From NCBI RefSeq assembly GCF_001703635.1, contig NZ_LQZT01000023.1, positions 1 through 64,000 on the forward strand: a stretch of DNA of 64,000 nt. The letters are read 5' to 3'. The DNA comes from Parahoeflea olei (lineage in GTDB: Bacteria > Pseudomonadota > Alphaproteobacteria > Rhizobiales > Rhizobiaceae). Below, piece by piece: positions 27,855 to 40,534 of the stretch (positions are counted from its first letter, which is position 1; every line of letters starts with the position of its first letter). A program made the position numbers and the translations under genes. Under the pieces are notes generated by a model. It saw only the letters and a program-made list of their open reading frames with translations, was not told the DNA's origin and did not search any database.

Positions 27855-28836
27855 TCTCGTCACCGAACACCGGCTCAACATCGTCCTGGCGCTCGTGCTG
27901 CTCGCCGGGCCGCTGGTGGCGCATGCCGCCGACGAGCCCTTCATGGTCACGCTCGCCACCCGCGCGGCGATCCTTGCGCTTGCCGGCGTGGGCCTCAACA
28001 TCGCGCTCGGGCTCGGCGGCCTGGTCTCCTTCGGCCATGCCGCCTTTTTCGGGCTCGGCGGCTATGCGGTGGGGATCCTGGCAAGCCATCACCAGAACTA
28101 CGAGCCGCTGATGACCTGGCCGTTCCTTGTCAACGGCACCAACCAGATGCTCATCCTGTGGCTGGTGGCGGTGCTGGTGAGCGGGCTTGCCGCGCTGGTG
28201 ATCGGGGCGCTCAGTCTCAGGACCTCGGGCGTCTATTTCATCATGATCACGCTCGCCTTCGCGCAGATGCTCTATTTCTTCGCGATCTCCTGGCCCGCCT
28301 ATGGCGGCGAGGACGGCTTGTCGATCTATGTGCGCAACGCCTTTCCCGGCATCAACACGCTGCGCCCGCTCGATTTCTTCCTGCTCTGTTACGCGGTGCT
28401 GATGGTCGTGCTGGTCGCGCAATGGCGGATGACCGGCGCGCGCTTCGGCACGGCCCTGCAGGCCGTGCGCCAGAACGAGGGCCGGGTGGCCGCCCTCGGG
28501 CTTTCGCCCTACCGGATCCGGCTCGCGGCTTTCGTGATTTCGGGCATGGTCACCGGCCTTGCCGGTGCGCTTTATGTCGATCTCAATCGCTTCGTGAGCC
28601 CGTCGATGATGTCCTGGCACCTGTCGGGCGAAATCATGGTGTTCATCATCCTGGGCGGCGTCGCCCGGCTGTTCGGCCCGGTGGTTGGCGCCTGCCTGTT
28701 CGTGCTGTTCGAGCATGTGTTCGGCAGCTTTACCGAGCACTGGCAGTTCTTCCTGGGCGCGGCGCTGCTTGCCGTCGTGCTGTTCGCTCGCGGCGGCTTC
28801 ATCGGCGTGGTGGCGGGGAGGGCGCGCCATGACTGA
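27847..28836 (+). CDS. ABC transporter permease, LivM family
   Basis: 329 residues with multiple membrane segments. LivM features include ALAGVGLNIALGLGGLVSFGHAAFFGLGGY and the coupling-loop region GTALQAVRQNEGRVAALG. It overlaps both the upstream permease gene and the downstream ATPase gene by 8 bp each, indicating a tightly coupled operon. Confidence 0.92.
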   Translation: MRDLVTEHRLNIVLALVLLAGPLVAHAADEPFMVTLATRAAILALAGVGLNIALGLGGLVSFGHAAFFGLGGYAVGILASHHQNYEPLMTWPFLVNGTNQMLILWLVAVLVSGLAALVIGALSLRTSGVYFIMITLAFAQMLYFFAISWPAYGGEDGLSIYVRNAFPGINTLRPLDFFLLCYAVLMVVLVAQWRMTGARFGTALQAVRQNEGRVAALGLSPYRIRLAAFVISGMVTGLAGALYVDLNRFVSPSMMSWHLSGEIMVFIILGGVARLFGPVVGACLFVLFEHVFGSFTEHWQFFLGAALLAVVLFARGGFIGVVAGRARHD

Positions 28837-29581
28837 GCCGGTGCTCGAAATCAGGGATCTCAGCAAATCCTTCGGCGCGCTCAGGGTGACCGACGGCGTC
28901 AATCTCGATGTCCGGCCCGGCGAAATCCATGCACTGATCGGCCCCAACGGCGCCGGCAAGTCGAGCCTGATCAAGCTGGTCGCCGGCGAAATCGCCGCCA
29001 ATTCCGGCTCGATCCGGTTCGCGGGCCAGGAGATCACCGGCTTCGACCAGATCGCCCGCGCGCGGCTCGGGCTCACCCGAACCTTCCAGGTGTCGTCGCT
29101 GATCCCGGAATTCTCCGCCCGCGGCAATGTCATGTTCGCGGCCCAGGCGCGGCGCCGTTCGGTGTTCGGTTTCCTGGGGCAGGTCGCGCGCGACCCGGAA
29201 CTGGTCGACGAGGCCATGCAGGCACTCGAACGCGTGGGCCTTGCCGATCGCGCCGGCGTGCGCGTGAGCGAACTCTCCCACGGCGAGAAGCGGCTTCTCG
29301 AAATCGCCATGGCGCTTGCCATGCGGCCGCGCATCTTCCTGATGGACGAGCCGATGGCGGGCCTGGGCCAGGAAGGTTCGGCCAGGCTCGTGGGATTCCT
29401 CGACAAGCTGCGAAGCGAGGCGCCGATCCTGCTGATCGAGCACGACATGGATGCCGTTTTCCAACTGGCCGACCGGATCTCCGTGCTGGTCGCCGGCCGC
29501 ATCATCGCCCGTGGCACGGCCGACGAGATCCGCAATCATCCGGATGTGCGCGCCGCCTATCTCGGGGAGGACGAGGCATGA
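28829..29581 (+). CDS. ABC transporter ATP-binding protein, LivG family
   Basis: 250 residues. Walker A GPNGAGKSS (about 38-46), signature LSHGEKRLLEIAMAL (Ser-His-Gly in place of Ser-Gly-Gly, common in LivG), Walker B IFLMDEP and switch His IEHDM are present. The start MTEPVLEIRDLSKSFG overlaps the end of the permease gene; upstream in-frame codons are within that gene. Confidence 0.92.
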   Translation: MTEPVLEIRDLSKSFGALRVTDGVNLDVRPGEIHALIGPNGAGKSSLIKLVAGEIAANSGSIRFAGQEITGFDQIARARLGLTRTFQVSSLIPEFSARGNVMFAAQARRRSVFGFLGQVARDPELVDEAMQALERVGLADRAGVRVSELSHGEKRLLEIAMALAMRPRIFLMDEPMAGLGQEGSARLVGFLDKLRSEAPILLIEHDMDAVFQLADRISVLVAGRIIARGTADEIRNHPDVRAAYLGEDEA

Positions 29582-30264
29582 GCCTTCTCGAAGTGAGCCG
29601 CCTCGAAGCCTTCTACGGCGCCTCGCAGGCCCTGTTCGGCGTCGATCTCGCCTTGGGCCAGGGCGAACTGGTGGCACTGATGGGCCGCAACGGCATGGGC
29701 AAGACCACCACCGTGCGCGCCATCACCCGCATGCTGCGCACCACGCGCGGGGCGATCCGCTTCGACGGCCGCGACATCGCCGGCCTGCCCTCGTTCCGCG
29801 CGGCGCGGCTCGGCATCGGCCTTGCCCCGGAAGGGCGGCGCTGTTTCGCGGGGTTGACGGTGGCTGAAAACCTGCTCGCCTCGGCGCGCCCCGGTCCCTG
29901 GAGCGTCGAGACCGCCACGGCGCTGTTCCCGCGGCTCGGCGAGCGCATGGGGCAGACGGCGGCGACGCTCTCGGGCGGCGAACAGCAGATGCTGGCGATC
30001 GCGCGCGCGCTGATGACCAATCCGCGGCTGCTCATCCTCGATGAGGCGACCGAGGGCCTGGCCCCGGTGGTGCGCCAGGAGATCTGGGCCGCGATCGCCA
30101 GGCTCAAGCAGGGCGGGCAGTCGATCCTGGTGATCGACAAGGCGTTTTCGGAACTGCGCGCGGTTGCCGACCGCTGCGTCATCCTCGCCCGCGGCCAGAG
30201 CGTGTGGACCGGGACGCCCGCGGATCTCAGCCGCGAGATCGAGACCGAGTTCCTCGGCGTCTGA
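29578..30264 (+). CDS. ABC transporter ATP-binding protein, LivF family
   Basis: 228 residues. Walker A GRNGMGKTT, the LivF-type RRCFAGLTVAENLL, signature LSGGEQQMLAIARAL and Walker B LLILDEATEGLAP are visible. The H-loop position carries VIDKAF where canonical LivF has VEQN, so the switch histidine is replaced. The start overlaps the LivG stop (ATGA). It is the last gene of the operon and converges with the RND pump gene 13 bp away. Confidence 0.9.
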   Translation: MSLLEVSRLEAFYGASQALFGVDLALGQGELVALMGRNGMGKTTTVRAITRMLRTTRGAIRFDGRDIAGLPSFRAARLGIGLAPEGRRCFAGLTVAENLLASARPGPWSVETATALFPRLGERMGQTAATLSGGEQQMLAIARALMTNPRLLILDEATEGLAPVVRQEIWAAIARLKQGGQSILVIDKAFSELRAVADRCVILARGQSVWTGTPADLSREIETEFLGV

Positions 30265-30277
30265 GACGCGCCCGGCG

Positions 30278-33200
30278 CTACTCCGCGGCTTGCTGGGAGA
30301 CCACCAGCTTGGGCGGCTTCGGCCCGGCCTGGCGCTCGAGCTCTTCGAGGCGCGCCCGCAGCTCCGAGATTTCGCCCGCGGTTTCGGTGAGCGCCGCGGT
30401 CATCGCCTGCGGTTCCATCGTCGCGCCTTCCTCTTCCTTCGGGCCGATCAGACGGCCGAAGATCCGGCCCAGAAGCCGTGACAGGTCGTCCATGATCAGG
30501 AAGAACGAGGGCACCACGACGAGGCTCAATATCGTCGAGACGATGATGCCGCCGATCACCGCGATCGCCATCGGCGAGCGGAATTCGCCGCCTTCGCCGA
30601 CGCCGAGCGCGCTCGGCAGCATGCCCGCGGACATGGCGATCGAGGTCATCACGATCGGCCGCGCCCGCTTCTGCCCGGCCTCGATCATGGCCTCGACCCG
30701 GTCGCGGCCCGAGCGGATCAGCTCGACCGCGAAATCGACGAGCAGGATCGCGTTCTTGGTGACGATCCCCATCAGCATCAGGATGCCGATCAGCACCGGC
30801 ATCGACAGCGCATTGTTGGTGATGATCAGGCCTGCCGCGACGCCGCCGATGGCGAGCGGCAGCGAGAACAGGATGGTGAAGGGCTGGATCACGTCCTTGA
30901 ACAGGAGGATCAGCACCGTCAGCACCAGGAGAAGCCCCATCAGCATGGCGTTTTCGAAGCTGGTCATCAGCTCGTTCTGGACCTCGGCATCGCCGGATTC
31001 GAGCACCTGCACGCCGGCCGGCAGGTCGGTCGACTTCACCACCTCGTTGAACCGCTCCTTGGCGGTGTTGAGCGCCACGCCGATCGGCAGGCTCGCGCCG
31101 ATGGTGGCCTGGCGTTCGCGGTTGAAGCGCTTGATGGTGGAGGGGCCCTGGGTGATGACGATGTCGGCCACGGTCTTCAGCGGCACCGACGCGCCGGTGG
31201 CGGTTGAGACGCGCAGATTGGCGATGCGGTCGATGTCGGTGCGATAGTCCGGATCGAGCTGCACCCGGATCGGGATCTGCCGGTTGTCGAGCGAGATCTT
31301 GGCGAGTGCCGCGTCGACGTCGCCGATGGTGGCGACCCGCACGGTCTCGGCGATCTGCGCGGTGGTGACGCCGAGCCGCGCGGCCTCTTCGAGCCGGGGC
31401 CGGATCTGCACCTCGGGACGGGGCAGCGAGCCCGACACGCTGACGCTCGAAAGCACCTTTTCGGCCTTGAGCTTGGGCTCAAGGATGGCGACCGCCCGGT
31501 CGATGGCGTCGTTGTCGGTCGAGATCACGTTGTAGCTCAGGTCGCGGTCGCCGCGGTCGTTGAGCTTGTAGGCGCGGATGTCGGGAATGGCCGCGAGCTT
31601 GTCGAAGATCTCCATTTCGATCTCGGCCTGCGGGCGCACGCGGCCGTTGATCTTCATTTTCGGCATGAAATCGCCGGGCACGGCGCTGGCAAGCCCGTTG
31701 ACCACCTTCTTGAGCATCGAATGCTCGATCTTCTTGAGCATGATCGAGACCGAGGCGCGGCGGATGTCGAGTTCCCCGCGCGGCGAGGTGCCGCCCAGGA
31801 TGAACACGCTTTCCACGCCGTCGACATCCCTGATGATGTCGCGCATCGCCTGGGTGGTGGCGTCGGTGTCGGCAAGCGTCGCCCCGGGCGGAAGCTCGAC
31901 GCTCACGCTCACCCGCGACACGTCCTCGGGCGGCAGGAACGAGCCCGGCACCTGCGTCATGAAATAGACTGCCACCACCAGCGAGCAGATCGCCGCGAAA
32001 AGCGTGGTGTAGCGCCAGCGCAGGGTGCGGCTTACGAACCAGGTATAGGCGCGCATCACCCGTCCGCCGCCGGCCTCTTCCTCGTGCGCATCGCTGTCGC
32101 GCATCAGGTAGGCGGCCATCATCGGCGTGATCAGGCGCGCGACCAGCAGCGAGAACATCACCGCGACCGCCACCGTCATGCCGAACTGCTTGAAATACTG
32201 GCCCGGAATGCCCGGCATCAGCGACACCGGCACGAACACGGCGATGATGGTGAAGGTGGTGGCGATCACCGCGAGCCCGATCTCGTCGGCCGCCTCCACC
32301 GCCGCCCGGTAGGGCGTCTTGCCCATGCGGATGTGCCGCGAGATGTTTTCGACCTCGACGATCGCGTCGTCGACCAGGATCCCGGTCGCGAGCGTGATCG
32401 CGAGCAGGCTCACCAGGTTGAGCGAGAAGCCGAGCATGTCCATGACGAAGAAGGTCGGGATCGCCGACAGCGGCAGGGCGATCGCCGCGATCAGCGTGGC
32501 GCGCCAGTTCCTGAGGAACAACAGCACCACGAGCACTGCCAGCAGCGAGCCTTCGGCGAGCGTGTGCAGCGCGGATTCGTAGTTGCCATAGGTGTAGAAC
32601 ACCGTGTCGTCGACGGGCACGAGCTCGACATCCGGGTGATCGGCGCGGATCTTGTCGAGCGTCTCGGTCACCACCTCGGCCACGGAGATCTCGCTTGCGC
32701 CCTTGGCGCGGAACACCGAAAACGCCACCACCTGGTCGCCATTGTAGCGGCCGAACGAGCGCAGTTCCTGGAACGTGTCGCGCACCGTGCCGAGATCGCC
32801 GAGCTTCACGAAGCGGCCGTTCGACAGCGCGATCGTGGTGTTGGCGAGCGCTGCGGTGTCCTCGGCGTCGCCGAGCGTGCGGATGGTCTGCTCGCGGTTG
32901 CCGATCTCGCCGCGGCCGCCGCCGAGATTGGCGTTGGTGGCGCGCAGCTGCCGGTTCACGTCGGCCGCGGTGATGCCGTAGGAATTGAGCCGCGCCGGAT
33001 CGAGTTCGATGCGGATCTCGCGGTCGGCGCCGCCATAGCGCTCGACCTTGCCCACGCCGCGCTGGCCCTGCAGCGCCCGCTTGACGGTGTCGTCGACGAA
33101 CCAGGAGGATTCTTCGAGCGTCATGCCGGGCGCATGCACCGCGTAGGTCATGATCGCCTGGCCCTCGACGTCGATCCGGGTGACGATCGGCTCTTCCACG

Positions 33201-33565
33201 GAGCCCGGCAGGTCGCCGCGCACCCGGTCGATGGCGTCTTTCACGTCCTGGACGGCGCGTTCGGTCGGCACCTCCATGCGGAAGATCACATTGGTGGTGG
33301 AGATGCCGTCGGAGACGGTGGAGGCGATGTCGTCGATGCCGGTGATACCGGCAACAGCGTCCTCGATCTCCTTGGTCACCTGCGCTTCCATTTCCGAAGG
33401 CGCCGCGCCCGACTGCACCTCGGTGATCGCCACCAGCGGCACGTCGATATTCGGAAACCGGGTGATCGGCAGGTTGAAGAAGGATTGCAGCCCGACGATG
33501 GTCAGGAGCGCGAACGCCAGCAGCGGCGCGATCGGGTTGCGGATGGCCCAGGCGGAAAAATTCAT
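30278..33565 (-). CDS. RND-family efflux transporter, inner-membrane subunit
   Basis: 1095 residues with the 12-TM, two-large-periplasmic-loop layout of AcrB/HAE1-type pumps. The N-terminus SAWAIRNPIAPLLAFALLTIVGLQSFFNLPITRFPNIDVP is typical, and TM4 carries GILVDDAIVEVENI with the paired Asp residues of the proton relay. A C-terminal cytoplasmic tail (ELRARLEELERQAG) is a short coiled coil. It acts with the membrane-fusion protein encoded 10 bp upstream and an outer-membrane channel not present here. Substrates are unknown; probably toxic organic compounds, given TetR control. Confidence 0.94.
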   Translation of the reverse strand: MNFSAWAIRNPIAPLLAFALLTIVGLQSFFNLPITRFPNIDVPLVAITEVQSGAAPSEMEAQVTKEIEDAVAGITGIDDIASTVSDGISTTNVIFRMEVPTERAVQDVKDAIDRVRGDLPGSVEEPIVTRIDVEGQAIMTYAVHAPGMTLEESSWFVDDTVKRALQGQRGVGKVERYGGADREIRIELDPARLNSYGITAADVNRQLRATNANLGGGRGEIGNREQTIRTLGDAEDTAALANTTIALSNGRFVKLGDLGTVRDTFQELRSFGRYNGDQVVAFSVFRAKGASEISVAEVVTETLDKIRADHPDVELVPVDDTVFYTYGNYESALHTLAEGSLLAVLVVLLFLRNWRATLIAAIALPLSAIPTFFVMDMLGFSLNLVSLLAITLATGILVDDAIVEVENISRHIRMGKTPYRAAVEAADEIGLAVIATTFTIIAVFVPVSLMPGIPGQYFKQFGMTVAVAVMFSLLVARLITPMMAAYLMRDSDAHEEEAGGGRVMRAYTWFVSRTLRWRYTTLFAAICSLVVAVYFMTQVPGSFLPPEDVSRVSVSVELPPGATLADTDATTQAMRDIIRDVDGVESVFILGGTSPRGELDIRRASVSIMLKKIEHSMLKKVVNGLASAVPGDFMPKMKINGRVRPQAEIEMEIFDKLAAIPDIRAYKLNDRGDRDLSYNVISTDNDAIDRAVAILEPKLKAEKVLSSVSVSGSLPRPEVQIRPRLEEAARLGVTTAQIAETVRVATIGDVDAALAKISLDNRQIPIRVQLDPDYRTDIDRIANLRVSTATGASVPLKTVADIVITQGPSTIKRFNRERQATIGASLPIGVALNTAKERFNEVVKSTDLPAGVQVLESGDAEVQNELMTSFENAMLMGLLLVLTVLILLFKDVIQPFTILFSLPLAIGGVAAGLIITNNALSMPVLIGILMLMGIVTKNAILLVDFAVELIRSGRDRVEAMIEAGQKRARPIVMTSIAMSAGMLPSALGVGEGGEFRSPMAIAVIGGIIVSTILSLVVVPSFFLIMDDLSRLLGRIFGRLIGPKEEEGATMEPQAMTAALTETAGEISELRARLEELERQAGPKPPKLVVSQQAAE

Positions 33566-33575
33566 GGCACGCGCC

Positions 33576-34781
33576 TCACTCGGTCACCGCGGCGACGCCG
33601 CCGCTGCCGGTTTCCTCCACCGGCGTCACCCGGTCTCCGTCACGCACGAAGGCGCCGGCCTTGGCGACGATCAGGTCGCCCTCGGCAAGCCCCTCGGTGA
33701 TCTCCACCCGGCCGCCGTCGCGGATGCCGGTCGTAACCGCCGTGAGCCGCGCCACGCCGTTCTCGATCTTGAGCACATCGGCACCGTCCGCGCCCATGTT
33801 GATCGAGGTTACCGGCACCGTCACCGCGTCGCGCTGGGCGACGATGATCTCGGCGTCGGCGAACATGCCGGCGCGCAGGTGGGCGTCGCCTTCGACCTCG
33901 ATGCGGGCGAGGCCGAGCCGGGTCGTCATGTTGAGCGTCGGGTCGATCAGCCGCACGGTGCCTTGCACCGTCCCGGAGGCGCCGATCAGGCTGATACGCA
34001 CGCCCTGGCCTTCGGCGATGCGCTGCATGTCGGCCTCGGCGACGTCGGCGCGCAGTTCGAGCAGCCCGTCGCGGATCAGCGTGAACAGCGGGCTTGCGGC
34101 GCCGGCGATGGCGCCCACGCGCGCGCCGCGGGCGCTGACAATGCCTGCCACCGGCGCCTTGACCTCGGTGCGCGCGAGCCTCAGATCGACATCCTCGATC
34201 TGCGCATCGATCAGCTTGACGTCGGCCTCGGCCACCTTGATCGATTCCTCGACCGAGCGGATGCGCGCCTTCGCGGCCACGGCCTGCGCCTCGGCCTGTT
34301 CGGCCTGCACCGTCGAGTAGGTGCCCTTCTCGGCAAGCTGGCGGGCGCGGGTGGCGGTCTTGACGGTCTCTTCGGTCGTCGAGCGCACCTCGGCCAGTTG
34401 CGCCTCGAGCTGGGCGATGGCGGCAAGCGCCTTCGCCCGGTTGGCGTTGTACTGGCTCTTCTGCAGGATCAGCTGGTCCTTCGAGAGCGTCGCGAGCACC
34501 TGGCCCGCCTCGACCCGGTCGCCGACATCGGCGTTCAGGCTTTCGATCGCCAGCCCCTCGATCTGCGGCGCGACCAGAACCTCTTCCCGGGCGGTGATCA
34601 TGCCGCTCGAAAGTACCCGGTCCGTGATCGGTTCGACGACCGCGCGCACGGCGATGATCGACGGCGGCTGCGGTGTGCGCTCAGCCGCCGCGTCGGTTTC
34701 CGCAGCATTCGCGGACAAGGCCGGCACGAGCGGCGCCAGCATCAGCGGAAGAATGAGGGCAAGGGCGGGCAGGGTGCGCAT
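33576..34781 (-). CDS. RND efflux periplasmic adaptor (membrane fusion protein)
   Basis: 401 residues. A signal peptide (MRTLPALALILPLMLAPLVPALSANA) is followed by the MFP modules: lipoyl half-motif (ILSSGMIT-like and VLVAPQIEGLAIESLNADVGDRVEAGQVLATL), a long alpha-hairpin coiled coil (about 115-215, NRAKALAAIAQLEAQLAEVR), then beta-barrel and membrane-proximal domains. It connects the RND pump to an outer-membrane channel. The start is preceded by GGAGCC; the upstream in-frame extension runs through tetR in another frame and is not real. Confidence 0.92.
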   Translation of the reverse strand: MRTLPALALILPLMLAPLVPALSANAAETDAAAERTPQPPSIIAVRAVVEPITDRVLSSGMITAREEVLVAPQIEGLAIESLNADVGDRVEAGQVLATLSKDQLILQKSQYNANRAKALAAIAQLEAQLAEVRSTTEETVKTATRARQLAEKGTYSTVQAEQAEAQAVAAKARIRSVEESIKVAEADVKLIDAQIEDVDLRLARTEVKAPVAGIVSARGARVGAIAGAASPLFTLIRDGLLELRADVAEADMQRIAEGQGVRISLIGASGTVQGTVRLIDPTLNMTTRLGLARIEVEGDAHLRAGMFADAEIIVAQRDAVTVPVTSINMGADGADVLKIENGVARLTAVTTGIRDGGRVEITEGLAEGDLIVAKAGAFVRDGDRVTPVEETGSGGVAAVTE

Positions 34782-34792
34782 CTTGGCTCCGG

Positions 34793-35416
34793 TCAGGCTG
34801 GGATTGGAACGGGTGGGGCGAAAATGGTGTCCCGCAGGGTCGCGAGCACCAGTTTGCCCACATCGGCGGCGTTTTGCGGACTGATGCCTTCGCCCAGGCA
34901 ATATCGGTGCTGCGTGAAACCGTGCAGCAGCATCATGATGAAATTCGCGCGCGTGGCGAAGATCTCGCAGGCTTCCGCGCTGTCGTCGCCGTGAATGCGC
35001 ACCAGCGCATCGATGATGTTGGCGCGCACGGTTTCTTCCATCGCCCGCATCAGTGCGGCGATGTCCGGGCCGCGGAAGGCGGTGGCGTGGACTTCGCTCC
35101 ATAGCGCCGCTTCCTCGAGCGGCAGCACTTCGATGCGTTGCCTGAGCAGATGCATGAACATCGCGCCGGGATCGGGCGCGGCCCTGATCGCATCGAAAAG
35201 CGCTTCGATCTCCATCGTGTCGCGCCTGACGAGCGCGGTGATGATGGCGTCCTTGGACGGGAAATAGCGGTAGAAATTGCCCACGCTCATCTGCGCGGCT
35301 TGCGCCAGATCCTGCATGGATGCGCCGTCGAAGCCATTGAGTGCAAAGACGGATTTCACCTTGTCGAGGATTTCCGTCACACGCGGGCTGGTGATGTCGA
35401 CTGAGGCGGCGTCCAT
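34793..35416 (-). CDS. TetR-family regulator of the RND efflux operon
   Basis: 207 residues. An N-terminal TetR HTH (VKSVFALNGFDGASMQDLAQAAQMSVGNFYRYFPSKDAII, about residues 20-60) is followed by an alpha-helical ligand domain. It is the first gene of a tetR-mfp-rnd operon, 12 bp before the adaptor gene. An 18-bp perfect palindrome lies inside the likely promoter upstream, so autorepression relieved by a pump substrate is the simplest model. Confidence 0.9.
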   Translation of the reverse strand: MDAASVDITSPRVTEILDKVKSVFALNGFDGASMQDLAQAAQMSVGNFYRYFPSKDAIITALVRRDTMEIEALFDAIRAAPDPGAMFMHLLRQRIEVLPLEEAALWSEVHATAFRGPDIAALMRAMEETVRANIIDALVRIHGDDSAEACEIFATRANFIMMLLHGFTQHRYCLGEGISPQNAADVGKLVLATLRDTIFAPPVPIPA

Positions 35417-35511
35417 CGGACATGTCCTGAAGCTGATGAGAAAAAGTCAGCCTGCACAGGGACAGGGGACGAGGCGCTTGGAGCCGTCCTCCCGGTCATG
35501 CATCGGCGTGG

Positions 35512-35540
35512 AATATAGTGAATGAATATTCATTCATCAA
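35512..35540 (-). promoter_or_regulatory. Promoter and TetR-type operator of the RND operon
   Basis: On the minus strand a -35 TTGATG (35540-35535), a 17-bp spacer and a -10 TATATT (35517-35512) fit a housekeeping promoter. The spacer is almost filled by the perfect 18-bp palindrome TGAATGAATATTCATTCA (35519-35536), which also overlaps the end of the -35. Binding there would block RNA polymerase. Confidence 0.7.
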
Positions 35541-35867
35541 GCAGGTCCTGCGGAAGATTTCCGGATCGGACGAGATCGGGAGGCATCCCCACCCCGGCCA
35601 GGCCGGCCGCTGCCGGCCCGGCAGAGCCGCCGGATCGCGCGAATGTCGGGGCTCTGTCCAGCCGGGGCGGCTGAACGGCCGCGCCGCATCCGGTGATATC
35701 TCTCAAGGGGATGGCGGGCCAAGATGCGCAGGAGCCGCAGCCAATGGCCAGCATTGCCTGGCTCCCGTGGCACCGGGGCAGGGGTTGCCCGTGGGGCTTG
35801 ACTGTCGCCGCCGCGCCGCTGTCCCGATATCCCGGGCTTCGAGCGCGGCGGCGGAGTGTCGTGCCGC
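35541..35867. other. Intergenic stretch without a gene
   Basis: About 330 bp between the RND operon promoter and the end of gcvP. Open frames here are GC-driven and unrecognisable. I see no terminator with a T-run for gcvP. Confidence 0.5.
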
Positions 35868-38720
<2,853 letters not shown>

Positions 38721-38728
38721 GGCAGGTA

Positions 38729-39091
38729 TCAGCCGATCATCGCGGTGTAGGCGGCTTCGTCCATCAGCGCGTCGGCAGCGCTGCTGTCGGCAAGCTTGAG
38801 CTTGAAGAACCAGCCTGCGCCGGCGGGATCGGAATTGACCAGCGACGGATCGTCGACGATCGCCTGGTTGACCTCGACCACTTCGCCGTCAAGCGGGGAG
38901 TAGACGTCCGAAGCGGCTTTCACCGATTCCACGGTTGCGGCTTCGCCGCCCTTTTCGAGCGTCGCGCCGATCTCGGGCAATTCGACGAACACCAGATCGC
39001 CCAGTTGCTCTGCGGCATAAACTGTTATGCCGACGGTGGCGACATCGCCCTCGATCCTGAGCCATTCGTGGTCTTCGGTGAATTTGAGCAT
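38729..39091 (-). CDS. gcvH: Glycine cleavage system H protein
   Basis: 120-residue lipoyl carrier that shuttles the aminomethyl group between the P-, T- and L-proteins. The lipoylation site is Lys58 in [15 protein letters not shown]. The start [11 protein letters not shown] is standard for the family; the in-frame upstream extension is not. It lies 37 bp after gcvT. Confidence 0.97.
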   Translation of the reverse strand: MLKFTEDHEWLRIEGDVATVGITVYAAEQLGDLVFVELPEIGATLEKGGEAATVESVKAASDVYSPLDGEVVEVNQAIVDDPSLVNSDPAGAGWFFKLKLADSSAADALMDEAAYTAMIG

Positions 39092-39128
39092 GGTCTTGTC
39101 CTGTCTATGCTGAAGGGTGGGGGCAGGC

Positions 39129-40268
39129 TTATCGTTTGTAGGTGGAGGCGACGAAGGGCAGGGCGGTGACGGCCATTTCCAGCCGCTTGCCGCGCACATC
39201 GGCGTAAAGGGTGGTGCCGGTCGATGACAGCCGCGCGGGCACATAGCCCATGGCGACCGGCGCGCCGGCGCTGGGGCCGAAGCCGCCGGAGGTGACCGTG
39301 CCGATCACCTCGCCGCCGGTTTCGTGTTCATAAAGCGCTGCGCCTGCCCGCACCGGGGCCTTGCCGGTCGGCTGCAGGCCGACGCGGAGGCGCGCGGTGC
39401 CGGTTTCGAATTCAGGGAGAATGCGGTCCGCGCCCGGAAAGCCGCCGGCGCGCTCGCCGCCCGTGCGCCTGACCTTCTGGATCGCCCATTTGAGATTGGC
39501 CTCGACCGGCGAGGTGGTGGCGTCGATGTCGTGGCCATAGAGGCAGAGCCCGGCTTCGAGCCTGAGAGAATCGCGCGCGCCGAGCCCGATCGGTGCCAGC
39601 CGGTCGTCGGAGAGCAGCAGCCGGGCGACCCGTTCGGTCTCGTCCGCCGGCAGCGAGATCTCGTAACCGTCCTCGCCGGTATAGCCCGAGCGCGAGACCA
39701 CGGCCTGGACGCCGGCGATGTCGAATTCGGCCACGTCCATGAACAGCATGTCCTCGGCTTCCGCGGCATAGGCCGCGAGCACGCTTTCGGCTTCGGGACC
39801 CTGCAGCGCCAGCAGCCCGCGATCGAACTGGGGCTCGATCTCGCAGCTGTCAGACAGCGCTGCCTTCAGGCGCGCGAGATCGGCGTGCTTGCAGGCGGCG
39901 TTGACGACGAGATAGAGATGGTCGCCGCGGTTGGCGACCATGAAATCGTCCTCAAGCCCGCCCTTGTCATTGGTGAACATGCCGTAGCGCTGGCGGCCGG
40001 GCTTCAAGCCCGCCACGTCCACGGGCGTCAGCCTCTCGAGCGCCAGTGCCGCATCGCGCACATCGCCGCTTTTCGCGCGGATCAGGATCTGCCCCATATG
40101 CGAGACGTCGAACAGGCCGGCCTCGGTGCGGGTGTGAAGATGCTCCTTCATCACCCCCATGGGATACTGGATCGGCATGTCGTAGCCGGCGAAGCCGGCC
40201 ATGCGCGCGCCAAGTTCGAGATGCAGGGAATGAAGCGGTGTTTTCAGAAGGTCAGCTGTGGTGTCCAC
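39129..40268 (-). CDS. gcvT: Glycine cleavage system aminomethyltransferase, T-protein
   Basis: Transfers the one-carbon unit from lipoyl-aminomethyl GcvH to tetrahydrofolate, releasing ammonia. Family blocks are present: [28 protein letters not shown] and FDVSHMGQ near the start, and [13 protein letters not shown] in the middle. I choose a GTG start at 40268 (GGAG 8-12 bp upstream), giving 379 residues; the ATG at 40322 would add 18 residues just after the riboswitch and has no family support. It is the first gene of gcvTHP. Confidence 0.93.
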   Translation of the reverse strand: MDTTADLLKTPLHSLHLELGARMAGFAGYDMPIQYPMGVMKEHLHTRTEAGLFDVSHMGQILIRAKSGDVRDAALALERLTPVDVAGLKPGRQRYGMFTNDKGGLEDDFMVANRGDHLYLVVNAACKHADLARLKAALSDSCEIEPQFDRGLLALQGPEAESVLAAYAAEAEDMLFMDVAEFDIAGVQAVVSRSGYTGEDGYEISLPADETERVARLLLSDDRLAPIGLGARDSLRLEAGLCLYGHDIDATTSPVEANLKWAIQKVRRTGGERAGGFPGADRILPEFETGTARLRVGLQPTGKAPVRAGAALYEHETGGEVIGTVTSGGFGPSAGAPVAMGYVPARLSSTGTTLYADVRGKRLEMAVTALPFVASTYKR

Positions 40269-40344
40269 GCTGCAGTCTCCAATTCGGGTGCCGGGGTCAA
40301 CCGCGCACGGGCCAATCGTCAAGCGTCCAACGCCGCAAATGGCC

Positions 40345-40499
40345 CCCTCTGTCCTTTTGCCTGAGATTGTTATCCCGTCGGCAGACGCAAGCGAGCGCCA
40401 TTCTCCAGAGTCCGTCTTGTCCCGCTGGTCCTTTTGCCTGAGAGTTTCCGGGGCGGTTGCTCCTTCGGCACCGGTGTGAACCGGCTTCTCCCAACGGGT
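40345..40499 (-). promoter_or_regulatory. Tandem glycine riboswitch
   Basis: Read on the minus strand, two consecutive glycine aptamers are visible. Each has the conserved 3' block CTCAGGCAAAAGGAC (about 40445-40431 and 40365-40351) and a GGAGA-type 5' strand (GGGAGAAG near 40490; CTGGAGAA near 40405). They sit directly upstream of gcvT, as in many bacteria, where glycine binding turns on the cleavage operon. Confidence 0.95.
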
Positions 40500-40505
40500 G
40501 GGCTA

Positions 40506-40534
40506 ACTATGCCGAATCGGGCTGCGATGGCAAG
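40506..40534 (-). promoter_or_regulatory. Probable gcvTHP promoter
   Basis: On the minus strand CTTGCC (40534-40529), a 17-bp spacer and CATAGT (40511-40506) fit an alphaproteobacterial housekeeping promoter. The expected transcription start falls at the 5' edge of the first aptamer. Confidence 0.5.

Noticed and set aside
33576..35423. A 615-codon frame apparently joining tetR and the membrane fusion protein gene
   Set aside because: The first 200 codons read tetR in the wrong frame; the adaptor starts at 34781 with a signal peptide and ribosome binding site.
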